Shown here: positions 55,500-63,534 of the stretch, one piece after another
Layout: each line of letters starts with the position of its first letter
Position numbering within the stretch: the stretch's first letter is position 1
NCBI GenBank assembly: GCA_035649635.1
Contig: DASRJE010000102.1
Location: 1-64,000, forward strand
Reading direction: 5' to 3'
DNA: 64,000 nt
DNA from: Gp6-AA40 sp035649635
GTDB lineage: Bacteria > Acidobacteriota > Vicinamibacteria > Vicinamibacterales > UBA2999
The notes under the pieces: model-generated
Database searches by the model: none
What the model saw: the letters and a program-made list of their open reading frames with translations, nothing else
Told to the model about the DNA's origin: nothing
Translations under genes and position numbers: made by a program

Positions 55500-57350
55500 A
55501 TGACGCGCAGAGTCCTGGCTGGTTGCCAGTATCTTCTGGCGCGCTCCGCGCGCGTCGGACTGGCGCTGCCGCTGGCGCTGTCGGTGGCGATCGCCGGTTG
55601 CGCGACCAGCGCCGCCATGCGCGCCGGGCGCGACGCCGATCTCGTCAAGGACTACGACCGCGCCATCGTCGAATACACGAAAGTCCTGCGCGCCGACCCT
55701 GATAACCGCGAGGCGCGCAAGGCGCTGGAGCTCTCCAAGATCCGCTCCTCGCTCGACCACTTCTCTCGTGCTCGACGCTTCGAAAACGGGGGAAGGCTCG
55801 ATGAGGCACTCATCGAGCTACAGATCGCCGCCGAATTGAACCCGGGCAGCGCCGACGTCGAGCAGGCGCTGAACAGCGTCCGCGCACAACTTCGCAACAA
55901 GGTCGCGTCGCGCGACGGCAAGACCGAGCTCGAGACACTGGTCGAACGCTCGCGAGCGCTGATGCCGGCGGGCCAGGAGCTCCCGACCGACGTCAAAATG
56001 CCCGATTCGCTCACGTTCCGCGGCAGCTCGCGCGATGTCTTTACGGCGCTTGGCAAAATCGCGGGCGTCAATGTCGTCTTCGACACTCTTTTCCGTCCCC
56101 AAGAAGTCAGCATCGATCTCAAGAACGCCTCATTGGAGGAGGCGCTCCAGGCGGTGTCAACGGCCAGCCGAAACTTCTACCGGGTCACCGCTCAACGGAC
56201 CGTCACGGTGATCCCTGACACGCCAGCCAAGCGACAGGAGTACGAAGAAGAGATCGTACGTCCCTTCTTCCTGAGCAACGCCGATCTCAAGGAGACGATG
56301 GATCTCCTTCGCGTCGTGATCGACGCGCGACGCGTGGCTCCGGTCACGGCGACCAACACGATCATGATCAAGGACACGCCGGAGCGGGTGGCAGCCGCCG
56401 GCAAGATCATCGCCGCCATCGACAAGGCGCGGCCCGAGGTCGTGATCGACGTGGAGCTGCTCGAAGTCGATCGCACGCGCCTCAAGGAGTTCGGGTTGCA
56501 GCTCGCCTCGCCTGGCGATCCGCCGACTGGCATCAACGGCACCGCCAGCGTGAACCGCGATGGCTTGTCGTTCCGCGACTTGAGCAACTTGACGCAGGCC
56601 GACATCCTGCTGACCAACCTGCCGAACCTGTACTATCGTCTGCTCAAACAGGACACCAACACACGAACACTGGCGAATCCTCAGTTGCGGACGTCGGAGG
56701 GGGTTCCCGCGCAGGCGCGCTTCGGCGAGCGGGTTCCCGTCCCGGTCACGACGTTCTCACCGATTGCGACCGGCGGCGTGAATCAGCAGCCGATCACGTC
56801 GTTCAACTACGAAAACATCGGCGTCAACATCGACATCACGCCGCGAACGCATCACGACGACCAGGTCTCGCTCGCGTTGAAAGTGTCGGTGAGTAACATC
56901 TCGGGCACCGGCTTCGGGAACCTCCCTACGTTTGGCAACCGCGAGATCAGCACCGTCATTCGCCTCAAGGACGGTGAGACGAATCTTCTCGCCGGCCTCA
57001 TTCGCGACGAGGAGCGGCGAGTTCTTCGCGGTGTCGCCGGCCTGAGCGATCTGCCCGTCGTCGGCCGCTTGTTTGCGCAGACACAACGCGAGATCCAGGA
57101 AACGGACATCGTCCTAACCCTGACGCCGCGCGTCATTCGAGTGCTCGACCTGACCGAGGAAGATTTGCGCCCCTTCCGCGTGGGCGACAACACGACTGCC
57201 CCGCTCACGCTGCCCGTGCCGGTGCCCCTGCCCGCACCCGCCGAGCGGGCGGCACCGCCGCAAGCTCCAGCGCCGCCACCCGCCGAGCCGCCGGATCAAT
57301 TGCCCGGCGCGAAGCCGATCCTGCCGCCGCCACCGCCACCACAGAAGTGA
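55500..57350 (+). CDS. TPR-containing secretin lipoprotein (GspD-like)
   Basis: 616 residues from ATG 55500 (GAGG in the repeat upstream). A lipoprotein signal ends ALSVAIAGC. TPR units follow (about 38-125: DRAIVEYTKVLRADPDNREARKALEL), then an STN/N0 domain (DSLTFRGSSRDVFTALGKIAGVNVVFD), an N-domain (IVRPFFLSNADLKETMDLLRVVIDARRVAP) and the secretin pore (ITPRTHHDDQVSLALKVSVSNISG, LAGLIRDEERRVLRGVAGLSDLPVVGRLF, DIVLTLTPRVIRV). The tail is Pro-rich. It is an outer-membrane pore for a type II-like secretion route, with no other gsp genes adjacent here. Confidence 0.88.
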   Translation: MTRRVLAGCQYLLARSARVGLALPLALSVAIAGCATSAAMRAGRDADLVKDYDRAIVEYTKVLRADPDNREARKALELSKIRSSLDHFSRARRFENGGRLDEALIELQIAAELNPGSADVEQALNSVRAQLRNKVASRDGKTELETLVERSRALMPAGQELPTDVKMPDSLTFRGSSRDVFTALGKIAGVNVVFDTLFRPQEVSIDLKNASLEEALQAVSTASRNFYRVTAQRTVTVIPDTPAKRQEYEEEIVRPFFLSNADLKETMDLLRVVIDARRVAPVTATNTIMIKDTPERVAAAGKIIAAIDKARPEVVIDVELLEVDRTRLKEFGLQLASPGDPPTGINGTASVNRDGLSFRDLSNLTQADILLTNLPNLYYRLLKQDTNTRTLANPQLRTSEGVPAQARFGERVPVPVTTFSPIATGGVNQQPITSFNYENIGVNIDITPRTHHDDQVSLALKVSVSNISGTGFGNLPTFGNREISTVIRLKDGETNLLAGLIRDEERRVLRGVAGLSDLPVVGRLFAQTQREIQETDIVLTLTPRVIRVLDLTEEDLRPFRVGDNTTAPLTLPVPVPLPAPAERAAPPQAPAPPPAEPPDQLPGAKPILPPPPPPQK

Positions 57351-57378
57351 TACTCGTTTGGTCCGATCGCGGTGGCTC

Positions 57379-57479
57379 GTCGGTGTGATTACTGATCGTT
57401 GTCGGTGCGATCACTGATCCTTGTCGGTGCGATCAGCGATCCTCGTCGGTGCGATCAGCGATCCTCGTCGGTGCGATCA
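57379..57479. repeat. 22-bp tandem repeat, four and a half units
   Basis: Units start GTCGGTG at 57379, 57401, 57423, 57445 and 57467. Units three and four (GTCGGTGCGATCAGCGATCC.., 22 bases each) are identical. The last, partial unit runs into the GNAT stop. Related units in the opposite orientation lie at 58094-58129. Confidence 0.88.
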
Positions 57480-58034
57480 ATCGCTTCCGCGTGATCGTGC
57501 GGGTGCCTGCAACCTGTAAAGGACATGACGTCTATGGTCCGGCTGTGTTGGATGATTGAAATCATCAGCCGGGTCGTGCGTCATCCCCAGGCGCTCCATA
57601 ACTCGTCGCGAACGTTTGTTCTCCGGAACAGTCATAGAGACGATCTCGTCGAGCGCCAGCGGACCGAATCCGATTGCCAGCACCGCTCGCGCCGCTTCGG
57701 TCGCGTATCCACGCCCCCACCAATCCGCCGCTAGCCGCCAACCAACTTCCACGCATGGAGTGAAGTGCGCGTCGAATGACGGCACTGCAAGACCCACGAA
57801 GCCAATGAAGGGCGCCTGGTCAGGAACTTCAACGGCCCACAACCCAAAACCATGCCGTTCGAAATGGGCTTCGATTCGGTCGACCGCCGCGTCGCTGTCG
57901 GCTCGAGTCAGCACACTCGGGAAGTGTTCCATGACACGCGTGTCGGCGTTGAGAGCCGCAAATCCGGGCCGGTCGGAATCCCGCCATCGCCGGAGCAAGA
58001 GACGAGTTGTCTGTATCGCACGCGGCAGGCTCAT
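57477..58034 (-). CDS. GNAT-family N-acetyltransferase (RimJ/RimL-like)
   Basis: 185 residues. LPRAIQTTRLLLRRWRDSDRPGFAALNADTRVMEHFP is the RimL-type N-terminus. The acetyl-CoA part has VGWRLAADWWGRGYATEAARAVLAIGF (Q/RxxGxG/A-like) and IVSMTVPENKRSRRVMERLGM. Substrate unknown; relatives modify N-termini, ribosomal proteins or antibiotics. It is flanked on both sides by oppositely oriented copies of a 22-bp repeat, suggesting a local insertion. Confidence 0.9.
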   Translation of the reverse strand: MSLPRAIQTTRLLLRRWRDSDRPGFAALNADTRVMEHFPSVLTRADSDAAVDRIEAHFERHGFGLWAVEVPDQAPFIGFVGLAVPSFDAHFTPCVEVGWRLAADWWGRGYATEAARAVLAIGFGPLALDEIVSMTVPENKRSRRVMERLGMTHDPADDFNHPTQPDHRRHVLYRLQAPARSRGSD

Positions 58035-58093
58035 CGGCGACCCTTGAACTCAGAACCCACCGACACGAGTCAACCTCGCAGCCACAATGGAAC

Positions 58094-58129
58094 AAGGATC
58101 GCACCGACGCGAATCACAGTCGCACCGAC
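58094..58129. repeat. Two inverted units of the 22-bp repeat near the murA end
   Basis: On the minus strand GTCGGTGCGACTGTGATTCGC and GTCGGTGCGATCCTTGTT lie in tandem, opposite in orientation to the array at 57379. Together they bracket the GNAT gene. Confidence 0.75.
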
Positions 58130-58133
58130 AAGC

Positions 58134-59393
58134 TCACTCGACTTTCGCTACCTTGGCGCCGAGTCCTTTGAGTCGATCGACAAGTTGGCTGTAGCCGCGT
58201 TCGACAGTCTCGAGTGGTGCCACTCGCGTCTGTCCCTCCGCCGCGAGACCGGCGGCTATGAGCGACATCCCCGATCGTAGATCGCGGCTATCAAGCGTGC
58301 GTCCACCACGCAGTTTGGTTGGCCCGGTCACGATAATGCGGTGAGCGTCGGCAAGGAAAAGGTCCGCCCCCATGCCGCTCATCTGCTCGAGTGCGAACAG
58401 GCGGAGCTCGTACATCCAGTCGTGTACCAGGGTTCGTCCCGCAGCCTGGGTCGCAAGCACGGTGACGAGACTAACGAGATCACTTGGGAACGATGGCCAC
58501 AGTCCGGTGGCGATCCGGCGCAGGGCCTGAGGCTTCGACGGCTTGATCTCGAATATACCGCTTCGCATCCCGCACTCGACGCGCATGCGTTGCAGCACCG
58601 CGGCAACTACCTCGATGTCTTCCTCGCGACACCCCTCGATGGCAATCTCGCCACCAGTAATCGCGCCGACGACGGCCCAACTCCCGGCTTCGATATAGTC
58701 ACCGCCGAGATGGTGAGTGGCCCCGCGCAACTTCGATATCCCCTCGATACGCAGCTTCGAGCTGCCGATTCCAGTGACGACGGCTCCCATCTTCGTCAGG
58801 AACTCGCAGAGCTCGACCACGTGCGGCTCGGTGGCAGCGTGGCGGATCTCGGTGACGCCTGGCGCCGAGGCTGCCGCGAGCAGGGCTGTCTCGGTCCCCG
58901 TCACCGAGGCTTCGTACAGATACATCGACGCCGGCTTCAAACCATCCGGCGCCTCCAGAACGTGGTCAGGCCCCTGGCGCTCGCGCGCGCCCAGGGCCCG
59001 CAGCGCCTCGGTGTGCGTCGAGATCGTGCGACGTGCGGGAAAGTCACCACCTGGCGGCGCGATGTGGGCGCGCCCGGTCCGCGCAAGCAACGGCCCGAGG
59101 AGGAGGACCGATCCGCGGAGCCGCCCCACGAGCCCTCGATCGGGCGCATCGGTGTTGACACGCGGCGTCCGAATCCGCAGCGTGGTCGTCCCGATGCCTT
59201 CGACCTCGGCTCCAAGGTCGAGCAGCAGGCGCGCCATCACTTCGACGTCGCCGATGCGCGGCACATTGTTCAGTACGCATTCTTCTTCGGTGAGGAGGCA
59301 CGCGGCCAACAGCGGCAGCGCGGCATTCTTGTTACCCTCAACGGCCACGCGGCCTTCCAGCCGGTGTCCCCCTTCGATCAATAGTGTCGACAT
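58134..59393 (-). CDS. murA: UDP-N-acetylglucosamine 1-carboxyvinyltransferase with Asp in place of the catalytic Cys
   Basis: 419 residues. K22 and N23 are present (GNKNAALPLLAACLLTEE). The active-site loop reads PPGGDFPARRTISTH, so the usual Cys (E. coli C115) is Asp at residue 117, while the loop Arg is kept. FPSDLVSLV keeps the catalytic Asp region, and LRSGMSLIAAGLAAEGQT with VERGYSQLVDRLKGLGA closes the fold. It transfers enolpyruvate from PEP to UDP-GlcNAc. Asp at this site, as in mycobacteria, gives fosfomycin insensitivity. The murB stop overlaps by one base (TGATG). Confidence 0.92.
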   Translation of the reverse strand: MSTLLIEGGHRLEGRVAVEGNKNAALPLLAACLLTEEECVLNNVPRIGDVEVMARLLLDLGAEVEGIGTTTLRIRTPRVNTDAPDRGLVGRLRGSVLLLGPLLARTGRAHIAPPGGDFPARRTISTHTEALRALGARERQGPDHVLEAPDGLKPASMYLYEASVTGTETALLAAASAPGVTEIRHAATEPHVVELCEFLTKMGAVVTGIGSSKLRIEGISKLRGATHHLGGDYIEAGSWAVVGAITGGEIAIEGCREEDIEVVAAVLQRMRVECGMRSGIFEIKPSKPQALRRIATGLWPSFPSDLVSLVTVLATQAAGRTLVHDWMYELRLFALEQMSGMGADLFLADAHRIIVTGPTKLRGGRTLDSRDLRSGMSLIAAGLAAEGQTRVAPLETVERGYSQLVDRLKGLGAKVAKVE

Positions 59394-60493
59394 CAGTTGC
59401 GCGCTTTCTGCAGGAACCCTACGTCGTCATTGCCCTCGAGACCAACAAAGACTGGCTCCGGCCGTAACCAGATGCCGCACCAGTCAATCACGGCGCGTTT
59501 GACCTGCGCGGCAAATCGAAGCACGTCGCGTGACGTTGCGCCGCCCCGATTCACAATCGCCAGCGGATGTTTGGTCGACAGGCCGACAGTCCGCTCGCCC
59601 TGTCCTTTGCGGATCCCGGAACGCTCGATCAGCCAGGCGGCGGGTATTTTCACCCGGCTCTCGGTCATGGCAAAGCCGGGTACTCGCTGGCCCGCGAGCG
59701 ATGCGATGCGCTCACGGTCATCGAGCGAGACTACGGGGTTCATAAAGAACGATCCGACGCTGCGAGTATCGGGATCGTTCACTTCGATCACCATGCCCTT
59801 TCGACGCCGGATGGTGAGAACGGCATCACGAACGTCAGCGGGTCGTGGGCTGGCGCGGCCGCGGCGCTCCAGTTCGGCGATGAGTTCGGGATAGGTCAGG
59901 GTCGGCGTCGACTGAGTGAGGCGGAAGGAGACACCGCACACGACGAAACGACCTGCGTCCTCAGCCTTGAAGCGGCTCATGCGGTACGAGAACCCACAGT
60001 CGGCGGCGCTGAGCTCGGTTAACGAGGATGCCGAGCGATCGAACGCGAGCACACGCTCGATCACATTCGCTACTTCCTGCCCGTAGGCGCCGACATTCTG
60101 AATCGGAGTTCCACCCACCGTGCCTGGGATGCCTGATAGACACTCCACGCCGCTCAAGCCTCGAGCGATGACCGACTCGACCAGCCGGTCCCATGACTCG
60201 CCGGCGCCCGCTTTCACTAACGTTGCATCGACTTCGTCGTTCGTCGTGATCCCGGCGACCGACATGTGCATGACCAACCCCGGGAAGCCGTCATCGGATA
60301 TCACGAGGTTGCTGCCACCACCCAGCACGAACAGCGGAAGATCGTGTTCCAGGCACCAGGCGTGGATCGCCTGGACATCGTCAGTCGTGTCGGCTCGCGC
60401 AAACCATCGCGCCGAACCGCCGACGCCCAGCGTGCAGAGCCACTGCAGGGACACGTGCTCGCGGAGATTCAGTGACGGTCTACCTGAGGTCAC
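59393..60493 (-). CDS. murB: UDP-N-acetylenolpyruvoylglucosamine reductase
   Basis: 366 residues from GTG 60493, 14 bases inside the pxpBC end; the longer frame to 60553 adds only residues overlapping pxpBC. The FAD-binding part has WFARADTTDDVQAI, LGGGSNLVISDDGFPGLV, GIPGTVGGTPIQNVGAYGQEV. The SVGSFFMNPVVS block carries the catalytic Ser and marks the type I (E. coli-like) enzyme. It reduces the murA product to UDP-MurNAc. Confidence 0.95.
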   Translation of the reverse strand: MTSGRPSLNLREHVSLQWLCTLGVGGSARWFARADTTDDVQAIHAWCLEHDLPLFVLGGGSNLVISDDGFPGLVMHMSVAGITTNDEVDATLVKAGAGESWDRLVESVIARGLSGVECLSGIPGTVGGTPIQNVGAYGQEVANVIERVLAFDRSASSLTELSAADCGFSYRMSRFKAEDAGRFVVCGVSFRLTQSTPTLTYPELIAELERRGRASPRPADVRDAVLTIRRRKGMVIEVNDPDTRSVGSFFMNPVVSLDDRERIASLAGQRVPGFAMTESRVKIPAAWLIERSGIRKGQGERTVGLSTKHPLAIVNRGGATSRDVLRFAAQVKRAVIDWCGIWLRPEPVFVGLEGNDDVGFLQKARN

Positions 60494-62132
60494 CGAGAAT
60501 CGCTTCCTGATCGCGGAGCGCCGCGATCGCCTCGGCTCGAGTGCAGCGTGCAAACTCGACCCAGTCGCCGGGCGCGAGCTGACCGGCCAATGGGAGGTCC
60601 GCCGTGATGACCGTCGCCAGCTGTGGATATCCGCCAGTCGTCTGCCGATCGCTCATCAGCAGAATCGGTTCGCCAGACGCCGGAACCTGAATGCCTCCAA
60701 CGAAGGCGGTGTCGGAGATCATTTCTCGGTCAGGAATGCGCGGAAGAGCGGCGCCTGACAACCGATAGCCCATTCGATTCGATTGCGGGGTGACGATGAA
60801 CCGCGAGCGCTCCAGCAACGCAAAGGCGGCCTCGGGAAAAAAATCGTCCTGAGGGCCCGGCAACACACGGAGCCGGGCACCGCCGGCAACCTTGGCTGCC
60901 GGGTCAGGCCCGTCCATATGTGAAATCGTGTGAAGGGGTCTGACCCCACTCGGCCCGATGGCGAGTCGATCCCCGGCGACGAGCGCTCGACCATCAACGC
61001 CGCCCAACGCAGCGCCGACATGCGTCGCGCGACTCCCCAGTACCAGCGGCGAGTCTATCCCACCGTCGAACGCGATGTAGGCTCGCGCGCCCGAGGCGCG
61101 TTCACCAAATCGAAGCACGGCTCCGGCGCGACACGTCGTCGCAACTCCCATCGACACAGTGGCTCCGTCGATGCTCGGTCGCAGATTGGCACCAGCTATC
61201 GCAATGCGAGTTTCTTCTTCGAACCTCAGCTCCGGTCCGGCCAGAGTGACCTCGAGCGTTGCCGCGCTGGTCGCGTTTCCTACGAGCGCATTGGCGATGC
61301 GATGTGAGACGAAATCCATTGCTCCGCTTACGGGAACCCCGCTCGCCTGGCTACCCCACCGGCCCTCGTCCTGGATGGTCGTGAACAATCCAGGACGCAG
61401 TACGGTGAGCGCGCGCGAGCGTGGTGCGATATGTGGCGCGTTCGTCCGCGCCCGTGAGTGTTCGAAGGGCGCGTCGTTCGAAGGCACAGCCTTGAAACGA
61501 ACCCGATCACCCGGGCTGAAAAGCGCCGCCGGAACCTGGCTGGGATCGAACACCTTGAGCTCGCTCCGGCCGATGATCTGCCACCCGCCTGCCGATTCAC
61601 GCGGGTAAATTCCCGTCTGCTGCCCCGCAATGCCCACAGAACCGGCGGGAACGCGTATGCGTGGCGATTGGCGGCGCGGCGAAGCAATCTGAGCGTCAAC
61701 CGACCCCAGGTACGCAAAGCCTGGGAGGAATCCCAACATGAAAACGCGATAATCCCTGCCCGCGTGCCGCTCGGCAACGTTCGCCGCGCTCACCCCAGCC
61801 CAGTCGGCCACCGTCGTCAGATCCGGTCCCGTCTCTCCGCCATACGTGACGGGAACCTCGATCGTCTTTCCTTCAACCACCTGCAAAGGAGACTGGCTCA
61901 CGTCGGCGAGCGCACCTCGAACAACCTGGGTCTCGGCTATCAACGGATCGAAGAAAACGGTAACGGATCGAAACGTCGGCACGACATCGCGGACCCCGGG
62001 CAGCGACTGACTCCGCATCGCCGTGGCCACGGCGACGGCGCGTGCGTTCACGCGCGGGTCGATCGCTTCCTCCCATTCCAGGAGCAGCGCGGAATCGCCT
62101 GCTTCACGAATGCGCGGCGCGTTCGGGCCCAT
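60480..62132 (-). CDS. pxpBC: 5-oxoprolinase subunit B/C fusion (PxpBC; KipI-KipA type)
   Basis: 550 residues. Residues 1-230 are PxpB/KipI (REAGDSALLLEWEEAIDPRVNAR, VPVTYGGETGPDLTTVADWAG, FMLGFLPGFAYLG, RVPAGSVGIAGQQTGIYPRESAGGWQIIG). Residues 240-550 are PxpC/KipA (LTVLRPGLFTTIQDEGRWGSQASGVPVSGAMDFVSHR, SNRMGYRLSGA, TTGGYPQLATVI). With PxpA, absent from the window, it hydrolyses 5-oxoproline to glutamate using ATP. It overlaps mpl by 29 bases and murB by 14. A dispersed repeat is embedded at 60928-60947 in a linker-like stretch. Confidence 0.93.
   Translation of the reverse strand: MGPNAPRIREAGDSALLLEWEEAIDPRVNARAVAVATAMRSQSLPGVRDVVPTFRSVTVFFDPLIAETQVVRGALADVSQSPLQVVEGKTIEVPVTYGGETGPDLTTVADWAGVSAANVAERHAGRDYRVFMLGFLPGFAYLGSVDAQIASPRRQSPRIRVPAGSVGIAGQQTGIYPRESAGGWQIIGRSELKVFDPSQVPAALFSPGDRVRFKAVPSNDAPFEHSRARTNAPHIAPRSRALTVLRPGLFTTIQDEGRWGSQASGVPVSGAMDFVSHRIANALVGNATSAATLEVTLAGPELRFEEETRIAIAGANLRPSIDGATVSMGVATTCRAGAVLRFGERASGARAYIAFDGGIDSPLVLGSRATHVGAALGGVDGRALVAGDRLAIGPSGVRPLHTISHMDGPDPAAKVAGGARLRVLPGPQDDFFPEAAFALLERSRFIVTPQSNRMGYRLSGAALPRIPDREMISDTAFVGGIQVPASGEPILLMSDRQTTGGYPQLATVITADLPLAGQLAPGDWVEFARCTRAEAIAALRDQEAILGDLR
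60928..60947. repeat. Dispersed GGGGTCAGACCCC motif inside the pxpBC coding sequence
   Basis: On the minus strand GGGGTCAGACCCCTTCACAC encodes part of PSGVRPLHTISHMDG in the PxpC half. It matches the intergenic motif at 50612-50630 at 18 of 19 positions. The reading frame is kept. Confidence 0.65.
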
Positions 62133-63534
62133 TCAACGAAGAGATCAGCTTGGCGTGGATGCCACCGAATCCGCCATTCGACATCAGCACGACGACGTCT
62201 CCCGCGCGGTGCTCGCGAACGATGGTGTCAACGATGGCGTCGATGTCTGGAATATGTCGCGCCTGCTGACCACGACCTTGCAGATCATCGACCAACTGCA
62301 CGGCATCGAGACGCTCCGCCTCGGGTAGCGACGATCGGAACACGGCCGCGAGAATTACCTGGTCGGCCATGCCGAACGCGCGCGCGAAGTCGTCCTGGAA
62401 GACGCGACGGCACGACGATGCGGATCGCGGCTCGAAGACGGCCCACAATCGTCTTCCTGGGTAGCCAAGTCGCAGCGCGGAGAGCGTCTCGTGGACCGCG
62501 GTCGGGTGATGAGCGAAGTCGTCCAGGACAGTGACGCCATCAGCAACACCGACCGTCTCGAGCCTTCGCTTGATCCCTTTGAACGACTTCACACCCGCTG
62601 CGAGAGCCGCAGCGGACAAGCCAACATGAGCTCCAACAGCGATCGATGCAAGCGCGTTGCGGACGTTGTGTTCACCGAGCAGCGGCGACTCGAATCGACC
62701 GAAGAGTTCGTTCTGCCGTCTGACTGCAAATCGCGTCGAACCGTCACGATGCTGGATGTCCTCCGCCCGCCAGGTCGCGTCGGCCCCGAAGCCGAACGTC
62801 TCCACCGGACAGTGCGCTATTCGACCCAGCGCGTGAGCGTGCGGGCTGTCGGCGCCGAGCAGCAAGAGACCGTTTCTGGGTACCAGGTTCGCCAGCCGCC
62901 GGAATGCGAGCAGCACAGCGTCGAGATCCGCGTAAATGTCCGCATGATCGAACTCGATGTTGCCGATCACCGCGATGTCGGGCAAATACTTGAGGAATTT
63001 GGCGGTCTTGTCGAAGAAGGCGCTGTCGTACTCATCGCCCTCGATCACGAAATCGCGGCCACCGCCAACTCGATAGCTCGAACCGTGTTCGGCGAAGTTG
63101 AGGGCAATCCCGCCCACCAGCAATGAAGGATCGAGTCCACCGCTCGTGAGCAACCATGCCGTCAGCGACGTCGTGGTTGTCTTGCCGTGAGTTCCCGCGA
63201 TCACGATCGAGCGCGAGCCCCAGAGAAAGTTGTCGCGGATTGCTTCGGGGAGCGAGCAGTGACGCACCTTCCGCTCGAGCACCGTTTCCAGCTCCGCGTT
63301 GCCGCGTGAAATCGCGTTTCCGACCACAACGAGATCAATGTCCGAGGTGATGTGTTCCGCAGCATACCCGGCAAACGTCTCGATCCCCTGCGCGACGAGG
63401 AAATCGCTCATCGGCGGATACACGTTCTGGTCCGAGCCCTGGACGTCATGCCCGCGACTCTTGAGCAACGCCGCCAGAGTGGCCATGGCGGTCCCGCATA
63501 CGCCGATCAAATGAATCCGCTGACGGTCACTCAA
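62104..63534 (-). CDS. mpl: UDP-MurNAc:L-alanyl-gamma-D-glutamyl-meso-diaminopimelate ligase
   Basis: 476 residues from TTG 63534. IHLIGVCGTAMATLAALLKSRGHDVQGSDQNVYPPMSDFL and the C-terminal VVLMSNGGFGGIHAKLI distinguish Mpl from MurC. P-loop AGTHGKTTTTSLTAWLL, EGDEYDSAFFDKTAKFLKYLPDIAVIGNIEFDHADIY and DDFAHHPTAVHETL complete the Mur-ligase set. It reattaches recycled tripeptide to UDP-MurNAc. The start overlaps the ldcA stop by 8 bases (TTGAGTGA), linking it to the recycling carboxypeptidase. Confidence 0.95.
   Translation of the reverse strand: MSDRQRIHLIGVCGTAMATLAALLKSRGHDVQGSDQNVYPPMSDFLVAQGIETFAGYAAEHITSDIDLVVVGNAISRGNAELETVLERKVRHCSLPEAIRDNFLWGSRSIVIAGTHGKTTTTSLTAWLLTSGGLDPSLLVGGIALNFAEHGSSYRVGGGRDFVIEGDEYDSAFFDKTAKFLKYLPDIAVIGNIEFDHADIYADLDAVLLAFRRLANLVPRNGLLLLGADSPHAHALGRIAHCPVETFGFGADATWRAEDIQHRDGSTRFAVRRQNELFGRFESPLLGEHNVRNALASIAVGAHVGLSAAALAAGVKSFKGIKRRLETVGVADGVTVLDDFAHHPTAVHETLSALRLGYPGRRLWAVFEPRSASSCRRVFQDDFARAFGMADQVILAAVFRSSLPEAERLDAVQLVDDLQGRGQQARHIPDIDAIVDTIVREHRAGDVVVLMSNGGFGGIHAKLISSLNGPERAAHS

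Noticed and set aside
57379..57479. CRISPR-like array
   Set aside because: Units are directly contiguous 22-bp tandem repeats with no spacers and no cas genes.
62104..63534. Annotation as MurC
   Set aside because: The N-terminal ICGT-like start with NVYPPMSDFL and the C-terminal MSNGGFGGIH are Mpl signatures; MurC lacks them.
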